DNA of 64,000 nucleotides from Streptomyces sp. Je 1-79 (GCF_025195125.1 NZ_JAMGSL010000009.1:129091-193090); one strand, 5' to 3'. Positions 15,337 through 24,782 are shown, counted from the first letter of the stretch. The notes: generated from the sequence alone by a model not told the origin. Numbers and translations are program-made.

Positions 15337-15915
15337 GTGAATCTCGTAGTCAACGGCGACGCGGAGAGCGGGCCAGGCGGGTCCGCCGAGCCCGTCACCG
15401 AGGTGACCGGCTGGAAGGTGCCCGAAGGAGCGCCCGCGCTCATCGCGTACAGCCTGGGCAACGGCTATCCCGGGCCCGCCGACCCCGGTCCCGCCGACCG
15501 GGGCAGCCGGTTCTTCTCCGGCGGCGACAGCCCCCGTACCGCTCTCGTCCAGGACATCCTCCTGCCCACGCGCGGCGCCACCGGGCGGCGGGCCGTGGAC
15601 GCCGGGCGGGTGCGCTACACGCTCGCCGGCTGGCTGGGCGGCTACGCGACGCAGGAGGACGGCGCACGGCTGTCCGTGGAGTTCCGGGACGCCGAGGGCA
15701 CCCCGGTCGCCCTGTCCGTGCTCGGCCCGGTGACGGCCGCCGAGCGGCTCTCCCGTACCGCGCTCCTGGAGCGCACCGCGACCGCCACGGTGCCGCCCGG
15801 CGCACGCACCGCGCGGGTGCTGCTCGTCTTCACCCGCAGCGGCGGCGGGACGTCCAACGACGGTTACGCCGACGCGATATCGCTCACGCTGCACACCACG
15901 GGGGGACGCAAGTGA
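15337..15915 (+). CDS. CBM/galactose-binding-like protein coupled to phoD
   Basis: The protein has 192 residues. The GTG at 15337 is chosen because GAGGAGGG lies just upstream; an ATG at 15298 has no such site. It is a beta-sandwich-like protein that begins VNLVVNGDAESGPGGS, the usual start of a galactose-binding or CBM-type jelly roll, and ends with ARVLLVFTRSGGGTSNDGYA, as in family 4/9-like modules. No signal peptide is visible although such modules normally act outside the cell. The stop overlaps the GTG of phoD (GTGA), so the two proteins are made together; the phosphatase has a Tat signal. Confidence 0.65.
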   Translation: MNLVVNGDAESGPGGSAEPVTEVTGWKVPEGAPALIAYSLGNGYPGPADPGPADRGSRFFSGGDSPRTALVQDILLPTRGATGRRAVDAGRVRYTLAGWLGGYATQEDGARLSVEFRDAEGTPVALSVLGPVTAAERLSRTALLERTATATVPPGARTARVLLVFTRSGGGTSNDGYADAISLTLHTTGGRK

Positions 15916-17486
15916 CCAGGCTCAACCGCCGCGATCTGCTCAAGGCCGCCGGGGCCGCGGGCGCCCTGAACCTCGTCTGGCCGCTGGCCGCCGGGCTGTC
16001 GCCCGCGCAGGCCCTGGAGGCCGCGCAGGCGCTCGGCGCCGACTACGACCCGGCGCCGTTCACCCTCGGCGTCGCCTCCGGGGACCCGCAGCCGAGCAGC
16101 GTCCTGCTGTGGACCCGGCTCGCGCCCGAGCCGCTGGCCGCCGAGCAGAAGCTGCCCGAGATCGTGGAGGTCGACTGGGTCGTCGCCGCCGACCCCCGGC
16201 TGCGGCGGGTCGTCGCACGCGGCACCGCGCCCGCCTCCGCGACGCTCGGTCACAGCGTGCACGTGCCCGTGTCGGGGCTGCGCCCGAACACCCGCTACTG
16301 GTACGCCTTCACGGCGCTGGGCAGGCGCAGCCGTGTCGGCCGCACGAAGACCGCCCCCGTCGGCCGGGTCTCCTCGGTCCGCTTCGCCGCCGCCAACTGC
16401 CAGGCCTTCCACGACGGCTTCTACGCGGCCCACCGGGGCATCGCCCGCGAGAACGTCGACTTCGTCGTCCACCTCGGCGACTACATCTACGAGCACGGTC
16501 AGGTCGGCGGAGTCCCCGCCGACCACGTCCGCGACCACGAGGGCCCCGGGATCTTCACGGTCGCCGACTACCGCCGCCGTCACGCGCTCTACAAGGGCGA
16601 CGCCTCCCTGCGCGAGGCGCACGCGGCCCACCCCTGGTTCCTGACGTGGGACGACCACGAGGTCGCCAACGACTACTCCGGTACGGGCGGGGGCGCGCCG
16701 TTCATGCAGCGGCGGGCGGCCGCGTACCAGGCCTGGTACGAGAACATGCCGCACCGCGACGGCGGCGCCGGGACCTCGGCCGCGCTGCCGGACCCCGAGA
16801 TCCACCGGGTCCGCCGCTGGGGCGACCTGTTGGAGCTGACCGTCCTCGACCTGCGGTCGTACCGCTCGGCGCAGAACCTCTCCGACGGCACGATCCTCGG
16901 CGCCGGCCAGAAGACCTGGCTGAAGCGGACCATCGACCGGGCCCCGGACTCCTGGCACGTCTGGGCCAACTCGATCATGCTCAGCCAGCTGCGGAGCCGT
17001 CCCGGAGGATCGTTCATGTTCACCGACCAGTGGGACGGCTTCCTCGCCGAGCGCAAGGAGGTCCTCGGCCATGTGCACAGCTCCGGCATGGAGGACCTGG
17101 TCGTCGTCACGGGCGACTGGCACTCGGCGTTCGTCGACGACATCCGGCCCGACTTCGACGACGTCACCTCGCCGGTGATCGGTACGGAGTTCACGGCGCA
17201 CTCGGTCACCTCGGGGGCGTACTCGGCGAGCTGGAACGCCACGAACGGGCCGGTCATGGGGGCGGGCAACCCGCACCTGAAGTACTTCGAGGGGAACCGC
17301 TACGGCTACGACGTCTACGAGGTCACCCCGGAGCGCTTCAGCGCCCACATGCGGGTCGTCGAGGACCGCCGCGACCCGGCGTCCCCCGTCTCCACGCTGA
17401 CCACCTTCCACGTGGACCGCGGGCAGGCGGGCTCGTACGAGGACCCGGCGACGAAGAGCTCGCCGGCGCAGTACCGCAGGGACTGA
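15912..17486 (+). CDS. phoD: PhoD-like alkaline phosphatase/phosphodiesterase, Tat-exported
   Basis: The protein has 524 residues. The N-terminus has a Tat signal (MTRLNRRDLLKAAGAAGAL). A fibronectin-like PhoD N-terminal domain follows (FTLGVASGDPQPSSVLLWTR), then the metallophosphatase domain with AAANCQ, HLGDYIYEHG, TWDDHEVANDYSG and VVVTGDWHSAF, which carry the Fe/Ca ligands. The enzyme hydrolyses phosphate mono- and diesters, including teichoic acids, outside the cell. No PhoP box was located with confidence. It lies directly after and overlapping the CBM-like gene. Length is typical of Streptomyces PhoD. Confidence 0.93.
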   Translation: MTRLNRRDLLKAAGAAGALNLVWPLAAGLSPAQALEAAQALGADYDPAPFTLGVASGDPQPSSVLLWTRLAPEPLAAEQKLPEIVEVDWVVAADPRLRRVVARGTAPASATLGHSVHVPVSGLRPNTRYWYAFTALGRRSRVGRTKTAPVGRVSSVRFAAANCQAFHDGFYAAHRGIARENVDFVVHLGDYIYEHGQVGGVPADHVRDHEGPGIFTVADYRRRHALYKGDASLREAHAAHPWFLTWDDHEVANDYSGTGGGAPFMQRRAAAYQAWYENMPHRDGGAGTSAALPDPEIHRVRRWGDLLELTVLDLRSYRSAQNLSDGTILGAGQKTWLKRTIDRAPDSWHVWANSIMLSQLRSRPGGSFMFTDQWDGFLAERKEVLGHVHSSGMEDLVVVTGDWHSAFVDDIRPDFDDVTSPVIGTEFTAHSVTSGAYSASWNATNGPVMGAGNPHLKYFEGNRYGYDVYEVTPERFSAHMRVVEDRRDPASPVSTLTTFHVDRGQAGSYEDPATKSSPAQYRRD

Positions 17487-17495
17487 CACGCGGAA

Positions 17496-17535
17496 GGCGC
17501 CCGTCCCGCCGGTCGTGACCGGCGGGACGGGCGCC
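17496..17535. terminator. Bidirectional terminator, 19-bp perfect stem
   Basis: Arms 17496-17514 and 17517-17535 are exact complements. The hairpin lies between phoD and the convergent membrane protein gene. Confidence 0.8.
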
Positions 17536-17562
17536 CGTGCGCTGTCGGCTGTGCGGCGGCGG

Positions 17563-19683
17563 TCAGCCCTGACCGGTGAGGTCGATGGTCTTCGTCCGCT
17601 CGGCCGGGGTCTTGCCCAGCAGGGCGTCGCGCATGACGAAGGCGACGTCGTCGGCGGAGACCTGGTGCTTCTTGCCGTCGCCCTTGGTGATCATGATGCC
17701 GTCGAAGACGCCGTCGAGGAGCCTGTCGATCGCCTTCTTGTCGTAGACCTCCACCAGGCGGCCGTTGACGGCCTTCATGGAGAGGATCTGCGGGAGCGAC
17801 CGCGCGGGACCGAACTTGATCTCCTTCGCGCCCGCCTTGATCACGATCACGTCGGACATGGCGGGGCGGGCGAACTCCTTCATGGCCCGGTCCAGCTCCG
17901 TCTTGGTGATGGTGGGCTGGCGGGTGATGACGGGGAGTTCGACGGCCTTCGTCTGCCCGGTCTCGACCTGGGCGCGGTAGGCGTCCTTGACGAAGATCAT
18001 CGAGCGGCCGACGTCCAGGCCCTTGCCCGGCTTGCCCTCCACGGCGGTGACCTTGCCGGGGGAGAACTTGACGGTGCCCTCGGTGGCCGAGCCGGACGCG
18101 CCGGCGACGTCGGTCAGGGCGACGGCCAGCTTCTCCTCGTCGACCGGGAGCTTCGGCTCGGCGACGCGCTCGCCTCCGAAGAGGGAGCCGATGACGGAGA
18201 CGGGGTTGTAGTCGCTGCCCGCGGCGGCGCGGACGGTCTCCTGGCTGTCCAGGGAGAGACCCGCCTTGTCCGGGGCGAGCTCGACCGTCTTTCCGCCGAC
18301 GTCGAGCTTCAGCGGCGCGTGCGCGCGCTTGCCGAGGGCGGCCTCCAGCTTGTTGACGCCCTCCTCCTTCGTACCGCCGCCGATGTCGACGCCGAGGACG
18401 GTCGTGCCCTTGGGGACGTCGGAGTGGTTGAGGAGCAGCCCGGCGCCGTAGGCGACACCGGCCAGGCCGAAGACGCCGACACCGAGGAGGACCAGCTTCG
18501 AGCGGCCCTTCTTCGCCGGGGCGGAGCCGCCGCCCGAGGAGGACGGCGCGGGGCGCGGGGCGGCCGGGGCCGGGGCGCCGCCGACGAACTCGGGGGTCGA
18601 GAAGCCGCGGTCCGGGAGGCGGGGCGTGAGGTCGGGGCCCGAGGGCACGACGGGAATGCCGCTGGTGAGCGTGTCACCGGAGACATGACCGCCGGGGCCG
18701 GGGGGCGGGGTGACGGGGACGGGGCTCTGTGGCGTCAGGACGGCGGTGTCGTCGGACATCCGCGGCGCGCCCGCGAAGGGGTCGCCGCCGAGCGGGCCCG
18801 AACCCATGGGGCTGCCGCCCGTCACCGGGCCCGAGCCCACCGGGCTGCTGCCCGTCACCGGGCCCGTGGTCGGACCGGTCGGCGGCTGCGGGGCGCCCTG
18901 GGCGTACGGCGCGCCGCCGGGGCCGTAGGCGGCCTCGTCCTGGGGCGGGGTCGCGAGGAACATCGGCGTACCGGACGCGGGGGTGGCCGAGATCGAGGAG
19001 CCGCCGACCCTGGGGATGCCGCCGGTCGCGGGGCCGGCGAAACCGGCGGTCTGGCCCGCGCCGGGGGCCGGGGGCCGCACCCCGGCGGGAGGCGTGCGGC
19101 CGGGGCCGGACGGGCGGGGGCCGGGAGCACCGGGGGCGCCGGGGCCGGACGGCGTCTCGGTCAGGTCGGAGAGGCCCGACTTCCCGGCCGGGGCGGCGGG
19201 CGCGGCGGGGGTGGCCGGAGCGGCGGGCGGGCCCGCCTTGCGCGGGGCGAACCAGTCGCTGGTCGGCTTCTCGTCCGCCTGGGGCGCCTCGGGCTCGGCG
19301 GGAGCGGGCGCGGGGGCCGGAGCGGGCGGCGGGGCGGGGGCTTCCGGCGCGGGGGCGGGTGCCTTCGCCGCGGCCGGGGCCTTCATGGGCTCCGAGGCGG
19401 CGTCCCCGACCGGCTTGCGGACCACGACGGGCGGGATCGGCCGCGAACCCGGGATGTTGATCCGGATCCGTGTGGTCAGCGTGGTCTCGGTCTTCGGCTC
19501 CTCCGGCAGCGGAGAGGACGGCGGCGCGGCGGCGGCCGTCTCGTCGGATCCGTCCTGCGTGGGGTGGAGCGACGGATACTGACGGGATCCGTACGGCGGT
19601 GTACCCGAGGGGTACGCGGCTCCACCGCGCCCCTGGGCGCCGGAGGACGAACTGTCAGTCTCTCGACCAGTTTCACGACTCAA
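17563..19683 (-). CDS. Membrane protein with peptidoglycan-binding-like (VanW/YoaR-type) ectodomain
   Basis: The protein has 706 residues from a TTG at 19683 (GGGAGA seven bases upstream), starting LSRETGRETDSSSS. Residues 1-395 are intracellular, disordered and rich in Pro, Ala and Gly. One membrane helix follows (about 396-418, LVLLGVGVFGLAGVAYGAG). The exterior has repeated PG_binding_4-like modules (TVLGVDIGGGTKEEGVNKLE plus AALGKRA, then HAPLKLDVGGKTVELAPDKA and GLSLD), seen in YoaR/VanW proteins. The VanW catalytic-like part appears absent. The architecture suggests a link between cell wall and cytoplasm. Confidence 0.8.
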   Translation of the reverse strand: MSRETGRETDSSSSGAQGRGGAAYPSGTPPYGSRQYPSLHPTQDGSDETAAAAPPSSPLPEEPKTETTLTTRIRINIPGSRPIPPVVVRKPVGDAASEPMKAPAAAKAPAPAPEAPAPPPAPAPAPAPAEPEAPQADEKPTSDWFAPRKAGPPAAPATPAAPAAPAGKSGLSDLTETPSGPGAPGAPGPRPSGPGRTPPAGVRPPAPGAGQTAGFAGPATGGIPRVGGSSISATPASGTPMFLATPPQDEAAYGPGGAPYAQGAPQPPTGPTTGPVTGSSPVGSGPVTGGSPMGSGPLGGDPFAGAPRMSDDTAVLTPQSPVPVTPPPGPGGHVSGDTLTSGIPVVPSGPDLTPRLPDRGFSTPEFVGGAPAPAAPRPAPSSSGGGSAPAKKGRSKLVLLGVGVFGLAGVAYGAGLLLNHSDVPKGTTVLGVDIGGGTKEEGVNKLEAALGKRAHAPLKLDVGGKTVELAPDKAGLSLDSQETVRAAAGSDYNPVSVIGSLFGGERVAEPKLPVDEEKLAVALTDVAGASGSATEGTVKFSPGKVTAVEGKPGKGLDVGRSMIFVKDAYRAQVETGQTKAVELPVITRQPTITKTELDRAMKEFARPAMSDVIVIKAGAKEIKFGPARSLPQILSMKAVNGRLVEVYDKKAIDRLLDGVFDGIMITKGDGKKHQVSADDVAFVMRDALLGKTPAERTKTIDLTGQG

Positions 19684-19868
19684 AGCAGGTTCTCCCGGTT
19701 GGCTCCACCGCCCGCTCTTGCTGGTGCTCGTATACCCGGGCGGCTCGGCGGCGCGCACCACCATACTGGCCGCCGCCGAAACGCACCCGATCGCAGGGGA
19801 TCCAGTACGGGGCATTCCGGCCGAAGTCGGGACAGCTCTTCACCGAAGCTCCCCTCAAGTCGGCCTGT

Positions 19869-20213
19869 TCAGGGGGCCGGTCGGGGAAGCCGCCCCACCG
19901 TGGCGCACATCACAGCGATTCCCATGCCTCCGAGAAGATAGATCATCTCCCCGACTCCGCCGCCGAAGACCCCGTCGCCCTCCGGGCGTCCGAGGCTGAG
20001 GAAGACGACGGCGACGAGCCAGGCCGCCCCCGGCGCCACGATGCCGAGCTGGGTGTCGGTGGCCCGCAGGCCGCCGTAGAAGACGGCGGCGGTGGCGAGC
20101 AGGGCGAGGGCCAAGCCGCCGGGGAACCAGGCGGGTTGGGCGATCGAGCCCGCGACGCCGACGAGGGCCCCGAGGACGGCGAGGACGACGTACCAGACGA
20201 TCCGGATGTTCAC
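19869..20213 (-). CDS. DUF6113-like four-helix membrane protein
   Basis: The protein has 114 residues and four predicted membrane segments (VWYVVLAVLGALVGVAGSIA, LALALLATAAVFYGGL, IVAPGAAWLVAVVFLSL, MIYLLGGMGIAVMCATV). The GTG start overlaps the mshB stop by four bases, so it is co-translated with mycothiol deacetylase. A small membrane protein downstream of mshB is a conserved actinobacterial arrangement. The function is unknown; there are no charged residues within the helices that would suggest transport. Confidence 0.75.
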   Translation of the reverse strand: MNIRIVWYVVLAVLGALVGVAGSIAQPAWFPGGLALALLATAAVFYGGLRATDTQLGIVAPGAAWLVAVVFLSLGRPEGDGVFGGGVGEMIYLLGGMGIAVMCATVGRLPRPAP

Positions 20214-21106
20214 GCGTCCGCCTCCAGGCCCGCGAAGAGGTCGTTCTCGCGCGCGCCGGCCGGTGCGCCCGGCGTACCCCGCACCAACTGGTAGTACTCC
20301 GTGGTGAGGATCGGCTGCCCGAGGTCGTTCGAGAGCGCGAAGAAGGGGCCCTCGACGGCGATTTGTGTCGCATGGGCCCGCATCGCGGCGGCTTTGCGGT
20401 CCGCCCAGACGGTGCCGCCGTCGATCTGGGTGGTGATCAGGGAGTCGTCGACGACACCCGGTACGTCGTCGATGTCCGCGATGCCGGGGAAGCCGGCGCC
20501 CTCGGCGCGCAGCCGGCCGAAGGCGGCCTCGGCGACGGGTCGCGGCACCCGGTTCCAGTAGACCTTCGCGATCGTGTGCGCCGGGCCGAGGTCCGGGCGG
20601 TACGCGGCGTCGGCGGCCAGCTCGGCGGCGCGCATGGCGACGCGGTGGGCCTGGATGTGGTCGGGGTGGCCGTATCCGCCGTCGGGGTCGTAGGTGACCA
20701 GGACCTGGGGACGGGTCTCGCGGACGATCTCGACGAGGTACGCGGCGGCGGTGTCGACGTCCGTGTTCCAGAAGGCGTTGGCGCGCCGGTTCTGCTCGAC
20801 GCCCATCATTCCGGAGTCACGGAAGCGGCCGGGGCCGCCGAGGAAGCGGTGGTCGGTGACGCCCAGCTCCTTCATCGCGTCGGCGAGCTCGCCGACGCGG
20901 TGGGCGCCGAGCCGGTCCTCCCGGTCGGGTGCGAGGTGGGCGAGTCCGGGCGGGATGACCTCGCCCTCCTCGCCGAGCGTGCAGGTCACGAGCGTGACCT
21001 GGGCACCCTCGGCCGCGTACCTGGCCATGGTGGCGCCGTTGTTGATCGACTCGTCGTCGGGGTGCGCGTGCACCAGGAGCAGACGACGGGCTGGGAGAAC
21101 CGTCAT
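20210..21106 (-). CDS. mshB: N-acetyl-GlcN-inositol deacetylase of mycothiol synthesis
   Basis: The protein has 298 residues and is a zinc-dependent LmbE-like enzyme. It deacetylates GlcNAc-inositol to GlcN-inositol, the second step in making mycothiol, the main thiol of actinobacteria. The zinc motif AHPDDES is near residue 14 and GHPDHIQAH supplies the other His ligand. The family block TCTLGEEGEVIPPGLAHLAP is present. It precedes the DUF6113-like gene with a four-base overlap. In M. tuberculosis mshB is also near fdxC, dapC and typA/lpqW, as here. Confidence 0.95.
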   Translation of the reverse strand: MTVLPARRLLLVHAHPDDESINNGATMARYAAEGAQVTLVTCTLGEEGEVIPPGLAHLAPDREDRLGAHRVGELADAMKELGVTDHRFLGGPGRFRDSGMMGVEQNRRANAFWNTDVDTAAAYLVEIVRETRPQVLVTYDPDGGYGHPDHIQAHRVAMRAAELAADAAYRPDLGPAHTIAKVYWNRVPRPVAEAAFGRLRAEGAGFPGIADIDDVPGVVDDSLITTQIDGGTVWADRKAAAMRAHATQIAVEGPFFALSNDLGQPILTTEYYQLVRGTPGAPAGARENDLFAGLEADA

Positions 21107-21147
21107 GGCCCCACCCTACGAGGCGGGGCCACGGGCGAGCACGGGGC

Positions 21148-21342
21148 TCAGAACTTGAGGCCGCCGATCATGCCCGCCACGTTCGTGGTGAGCTGGCTGA
21201 TGGACGGGGCGATGGACGAGCTCGCCAGGTAGAAGCCCAGGAGCGCGCAGACCGCCGCATGTCCAGCCTTCAGCCCGGATTTCCGGATCAGCAGGAAGAC
21301 GACGATCGCCAGCAGCACCACCGCCGAAATCGAGAGTGCCAC
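21148..21342 (-). CDS. 64-residue two-helix membrane protein
   Basis: It starts at a GTG with an ideal GGAGGTGA site. There are two hydrophobic helices (LSISAVVLLAIVVFLLIRKS and AVCALLGFYLASSSIAPSIS) joined by a short basic loop, and then a short tail. It lies 41 bases upstream of mshB on the same strand and could be the first gene of that operon. Small membrane proteins of this kind are common in Streptomyces; the function is unknown. The strong ribosome site argues that it is expressed. Confidence 0.7.
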   Translation of the reverse strand: MALSISAVVLLAIVVFLLIRKSGLKAGHAAVCALLGFYLASSSIAPSISQLTTNVAGMIGGLKF

Positions 21343-21495
21343 GGCGGTTCACCTCCACACTTCTTCGGTCGGATATTCGGACGGTCAGTTCGGCGAGCAT
21401 GTGCCAGGTGTCCCCTACCCACCTAGCGCTACGGATCATAACTATGTGTGGCACCGCATTGATGGTGTACGGGGGCACAAGGGGGCGCACGCCGC

Positions 21496-21501
21496 TAGGT
21501 T
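21496..21501 (+). promoter_or_regulatory. TAGGTT -10 element of the S9 peptidase gene
   Basis: TAGGTT ends seven bases before the ATG at 21509, and no ribosome site is present, which fits a leaderless message. Confidence 0.45.
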
Positions 21502-21508
21502 CGATCGC

Positions 21509-23650
21509 ATGACCTCCACGCAACTGCCGTCGTTCCCGCTCTCGTTCCCGCGTCAGTACGCCCGGACCCAGCGCTTCACCCTGGGCGTTCCGCGTGCGTT
21601 CACGGTCTCCCCCGACGGTGAACGGGTGGTGTTCGTGCGCTCGTCGTCCGGCACGGAACGCTCGCACGCGCTGTGGGTGCTGGACCTGGCCGGGGAGGCG
21701 CGGGAGCGGCTCGCGGCGGACCCGGAGACGCTCCTCGCGGGCGCGGCCGAGGAGTTGTCGGCGGAGGAGCGGGCGCGGCGGGAGCGGAGCCGTGAGGGTT
21801 CGGGCGGGATCGTGACGTACGCGGTGGACGGCGCCGTGGAGTTGGCGGCGTTCGCGCTCTCGGGCCGGCTGTTCACGGCGGAGCTGCGGGCGGGGACCGC
21901 GCGGGAGCTGAGGGCGCCGGGCCCGGTGATCGACCCGCGGCCGTCGCCGGACGGGCGGCACGTCGCCTATGTGGCGGGCGGCTCGCTACGGGTGACGGGT
22001 GCTGACGGGGAGGGCGACCGGGCGCTCGCGGAGCCGGAGGACGCGCACACGACGTACGGGCTGGCGGAGTTCGTCGCCGCCGAGGAGATGGGCCGGTCCC
22101 GCGGCTTCTGGTGGTCGCCGGAGTCGGACCGGCTGCTGGTGGCGCGGGCGCACGACCGGGCCGTGCGGCGGTGGTGGATCTCCGATCCCGCGCACCCGGA
22201 CCGGGAGCCGCAGGTGGTGCCGTACCCGGCGGCGGGCACGGCCAACGCGGAGGTCCGGCTGTACGTGGTGGATCTGGCCGGGGAGCGTACGGAGGTCGAG
22301 TGGGACCGGGAGCGGTATCCCTACCTGGCGCGGGTGCACTGGTCGTCGGACGGGGCTCCGCTGCTGCTCGTACAGGCTCGTGACCAGCGCACCCAGCTGT
22401 ATCTGGCGGTGGACCCGGCGACCGGGGCGACGCGGACGGTGCACGCGGACGAGGACCCGGTGTGGCTGGAGCTGCTGCCGGGGGTGCCGGCCTGGACGCC
22501 GGACGGGCGGCTGGTGCGGATCGCCGACGAAGGGGGCGCCAGGGTGCTCGCGGTCGGGGACCGGGCGCTCACCAGTGCGGTGCTCCACCTGCGGGCGGTC
22601 CTGGACGTCGGGGAGGACGACGTTCTGGTGTCGGCCTCGGCGGGTGAGGAGCGGGCGGAGCCGGAGACCGGGGAGATCCATGTGTACCGGGTCGCCGAGC
22701 GGGGGGTGGAGCGGGTCTCGGAGGGTGCCGGGGTCCACTCGGCGGTGCGGGGCGGGGCGGTGACGGTGCTGGTCTCGGCGCGGCCGGACGCCCCGGGGAG
22801 CGTGGCGCGGGTGCTGCGGGACGGTGCCCAGGTGGCGGTGGTCGCCTCGTACGCGGAGACGCCGGTGCTGTCCGCGGGAGTGCGGCTCGTGGAAGGGGGC
22901 GCACGGCGGATTCCGTGCGCCGTCCTGCTCCCGTCGGGTTACACGGAAGGGGACGGGCCGCTTCCCGTACTGATGGATCCGTACGGCGGTCCGCACGGGC
23001 AGCGGGTGGTCGCCGCACACAACCCTCATCTGACGTCCCAGTGGTTCGCCGACCAGGGCTTCGCCGTGATCGTGGCGGACGGGCGGGGGGCGCCGGGCCG
23101 GTCGCCGGGCTGGGAGAAGGCGATCAAGAACGACCTGACGCCGACCCTCGACGACCAGATCGAGGCGCTGCACGCGCTCGCGAAGGACTTCCCGCTGGAC
23201 CTGGGGCGGGTGGCGATCCGGGGCTGGTCGTACGGCGGCTATCTCGCCGCGCTCGGGGTGCTGCGACGGCCGGACGTCTTCCACGCGGCGGTCGCGGGCG
23301 CCCCGCTCTCGGACCTCCGGCTGTACGACACCCACTACACCGAGCGCTATCTGGGGACGCCGCAGGAGAGCCCGGAGGTGTACGCGGCGAACTCGCTGGT
23401 CACGGACGACGGCCTGTCGGCGCCGGAGGAGCCCGCGCGGCCGATGATGATCATCCACGGTCTGGCCGACGACAATGTGGTGATGGCCCATACGCTGCGG
23501 CTCTCCTCCGCGCTGCTCGCGGCGGGGCGGCCCCATGAGGTGCTGCCGCTGACGGGCGTGACGCATATGACGCCGCAGGAGCAGGTGGCGGAGAACGTGC
23601 TGCTGCTCCAGGTGGACTTCCTGAAGCGCGCGCTGGGTCTTGACCGGTAG
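21509..23650 (+). CDS. S9 family prolyl oligopeptidase / DPP-IV-like peptidase
   Basis: The protein has 713 residues and no signal peptide, so it is probably cytoplasmic. Residues 1-450 form the seven- or eight-bladed propeller (RAFTVSPDGERVVFVRSSSG; PSPDGRHVAYV). A Glu-Glu motif (EFVAAEEMGRSRGFWWSPES) fits the DPP-IV substrate-amine site. The hydrolase domain (about 470-713) has the nucleophile GWSYGGY, Asp in IIHGLADDNV and His in GVTHMT. It should release dipeptides, with a preference for Pro/Ala at position two, from peptides brought in by oligopeptide permeases. Two such permease operons lie nearby. Confidence 0.9.
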   Translation: MTSTQLPSFPLSFPRQYARTQRFTLGVPRAFTVSPDGERVVFVRSSSGTERSHALWVLDLAGEARERLAADPETLLAGAAEELSAEERARRERSREGSGGIVTYAVDGAVELAAFALSGRLFTAELRAGTARELRAPGPVIDPRPSPDGRHVAYVAGGSLRVTGADGEGDRALAEPEDAHTTYGLAEFVAAEEMGRSRGFWWSPESDRLLVARAHDRAVRRWWISDPAHPDREPQVVPYPAAGTANAEVRLYVVDLAGERTEVEWDRERYPYLARVHWSSDGAPLLLVQARDQRTQLYLAVDPATGATRTVHADEDPVWLELLPGVPAWTPDGRLVRIADEGGARVLAVGDRALTSAVLHLRAVLDVGEDDVLVSASAGEERAEPETGEIHVYRVAERGVERVSEGAGVHSAVRGGAVTVLVSARPDAPGSVARVLRDGAQVAVVASYAETPVLSAGVRLVEGGARRIPCAVLLPSGYTEGDGPLPVLMDPYGGPHGQRVVAAHNPHLTSQWFADQGFAVIVADGRGAPGRSPGWEKAIKNDLTPTLDDQIEALHALAKDFPLDLGRVAIRGWSYGGYLAALGVLRRPDVFHAAVAGAPLSDLRLYDTHYTERYLGTPQESPEVYAANSLVTDDGLSAPEEPARPMMIIHGLADDNVVMAHTLRLSSALLAAGRPHEVLPLTGVTHMTPQEQVAENVLLLQVDFLKRALGLDR

Positions 23651-23651
23651 C

Positions 23652-24581
23652 TCACCAGCCGGGCGGGCGGGGGTGCGGCGGGGCCGGTGGGAGTGCGGCC
23701 ACCGGCTCGCGGGGCACGGGGCGGGGTGCGCCGCGCAGCGAGAGCAGGACGAGCACGGCGGCCCCGGCGAGCAGCGCGTAGGCAGAGGTGGCGAGGGTGA
23801 GCCGGCCGTCGTCGTCCAGCGCGGCGAAGTGCTCGGCCCAGCCGAGCCGTAACGCGATGGCGACCCCGGAGAGCCCCCAGCCGGCCATGAGCAGCCCGGC
23901 GAGCAGGCCAAGGGGACGGGCGTGCGCGGCGCGGGCGAAGGCGCTGCCCGCGGCGGCCAGGAAGAGCGCGCCGAGCATCACGTTCTGCCAGGCCGGGGGG
24001 ACCGCGAGCGCGGGCAGCAGGAGCGAGCGGCCGCCGGTGAACCGGTCGACGGTCGCCTCCACGGGGAGCTCCCTCGCCCAGCGCACCTCCCAGGCGGCCC
24101 AGGCGAACCCGGCCACGGCGCAGAGGACCCCGGCCCCGACGGCGGGGCCCCTGCGGGGGCGGGCGGGTGTCTCGTGCGGCGACTCGGCGGGGCGGCGGCC
24201 GGCGGCGGCGGTGACGACGAGCCCGGCGGCCAGGGCGAGCGTGAGAAGGGTCGTGACGAGGGCGTCGACGCCGGTGGACCACAGTCCGGGGAGCCGCAGA
24301 GCGAGCGTGACGCCCCCGGTGGCGGCGAGCGCGGGCGCGGCGAGGGAGGAGCGCAGGGCGGCGACGGCGGTGACGGCGTACGCGACGAGGAGGAGCGGGT
24401 CGACCAGCGAGGTGGCGGACCGGCGGCGCAGCAGGAAGACGTGCTCCCCGGCCCAGTACCAGGCGAGTTCGGCGGGAGAGCCGAAGGCCGCGAGGTCCCG
24501 CAGGAGCCAGACGACGATGACGAGCGCGAGCGCACCGCACAGCGCGGCGCCCGTGAGACGTGCCGGTCGTGTCACTGTCAC
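23652..24581 (-). CDS. Polytopic membrane protein of unknown function
   Basis: The protein has 309 residues from the GTG at 24581, which lies seven bases after GAGTAT (24589-24594) with no ribosome site. I count about eight hydrophobic helices (among them LTGAALCGALALVIVVWLLR, LVTTLLTLALAAGLVVTAAA and LTLATSAYALLAGAAVLVLL) and a Pro-rich C-terminal tail. Tryptophans and a loop WYWAGEHVFLLRRRSATSLV are notable. The stop is one base from the stop of the convergent S9 peptidase. I recognise no family. Confidence 0.6.
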   Translation of the reverse strand: MTVTRPARLTGAALCGALALVIVVWLLRDLAAFGSPAELAWYWAGEHVFLLRRRSATSLVDPLLLVAYAVTAVAALRSSLAAPALAATGGVTLALRLPGLWSTGVDALVTTLLTLALAAGLVVTAAAGRRPAESPHETPARPRRGPAVGAGVLCAVAGFAWAAWEVRWARELPVEATVDRFTGGRSLLLPALAVPPAWQNVMLGALFLAAAGSAFARAAHARPLGLLAGLLMAGWGLSGVAIALRLGWAEHFAALDDDGRLTLATSAYALLAGAAVLVLLSLRGAPRPVPREPVAALPPAPPHPRPPGW

Positions 24582-24782
24582 GAAGCCGATACTCACCGCT
24601 ACCCACGCACCGAAACAAGCGGTTCCGCATGAACGGACGGCATGGCGCGTGAGCCGAGGGGGCGCCGGCGGGGGAACAGGCCCGAGCGCGCGCAGCCCCC
24701 GAGGAACGAGGGGGCGAGCACGTACGGGGCTGTGAGCCCGACTCAAGGCGCCCCGGAGGCGAACGGGCCGAGAAGGGGGGTC

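Noticed and set aside
17515..19941. Long plus-strand open frame of about 800 codons
   Set aside because: It is antisense to the membrane protein gene, lacks a ribosome site and a sensible amino-acid pattern, and is explained by high third-position GC.
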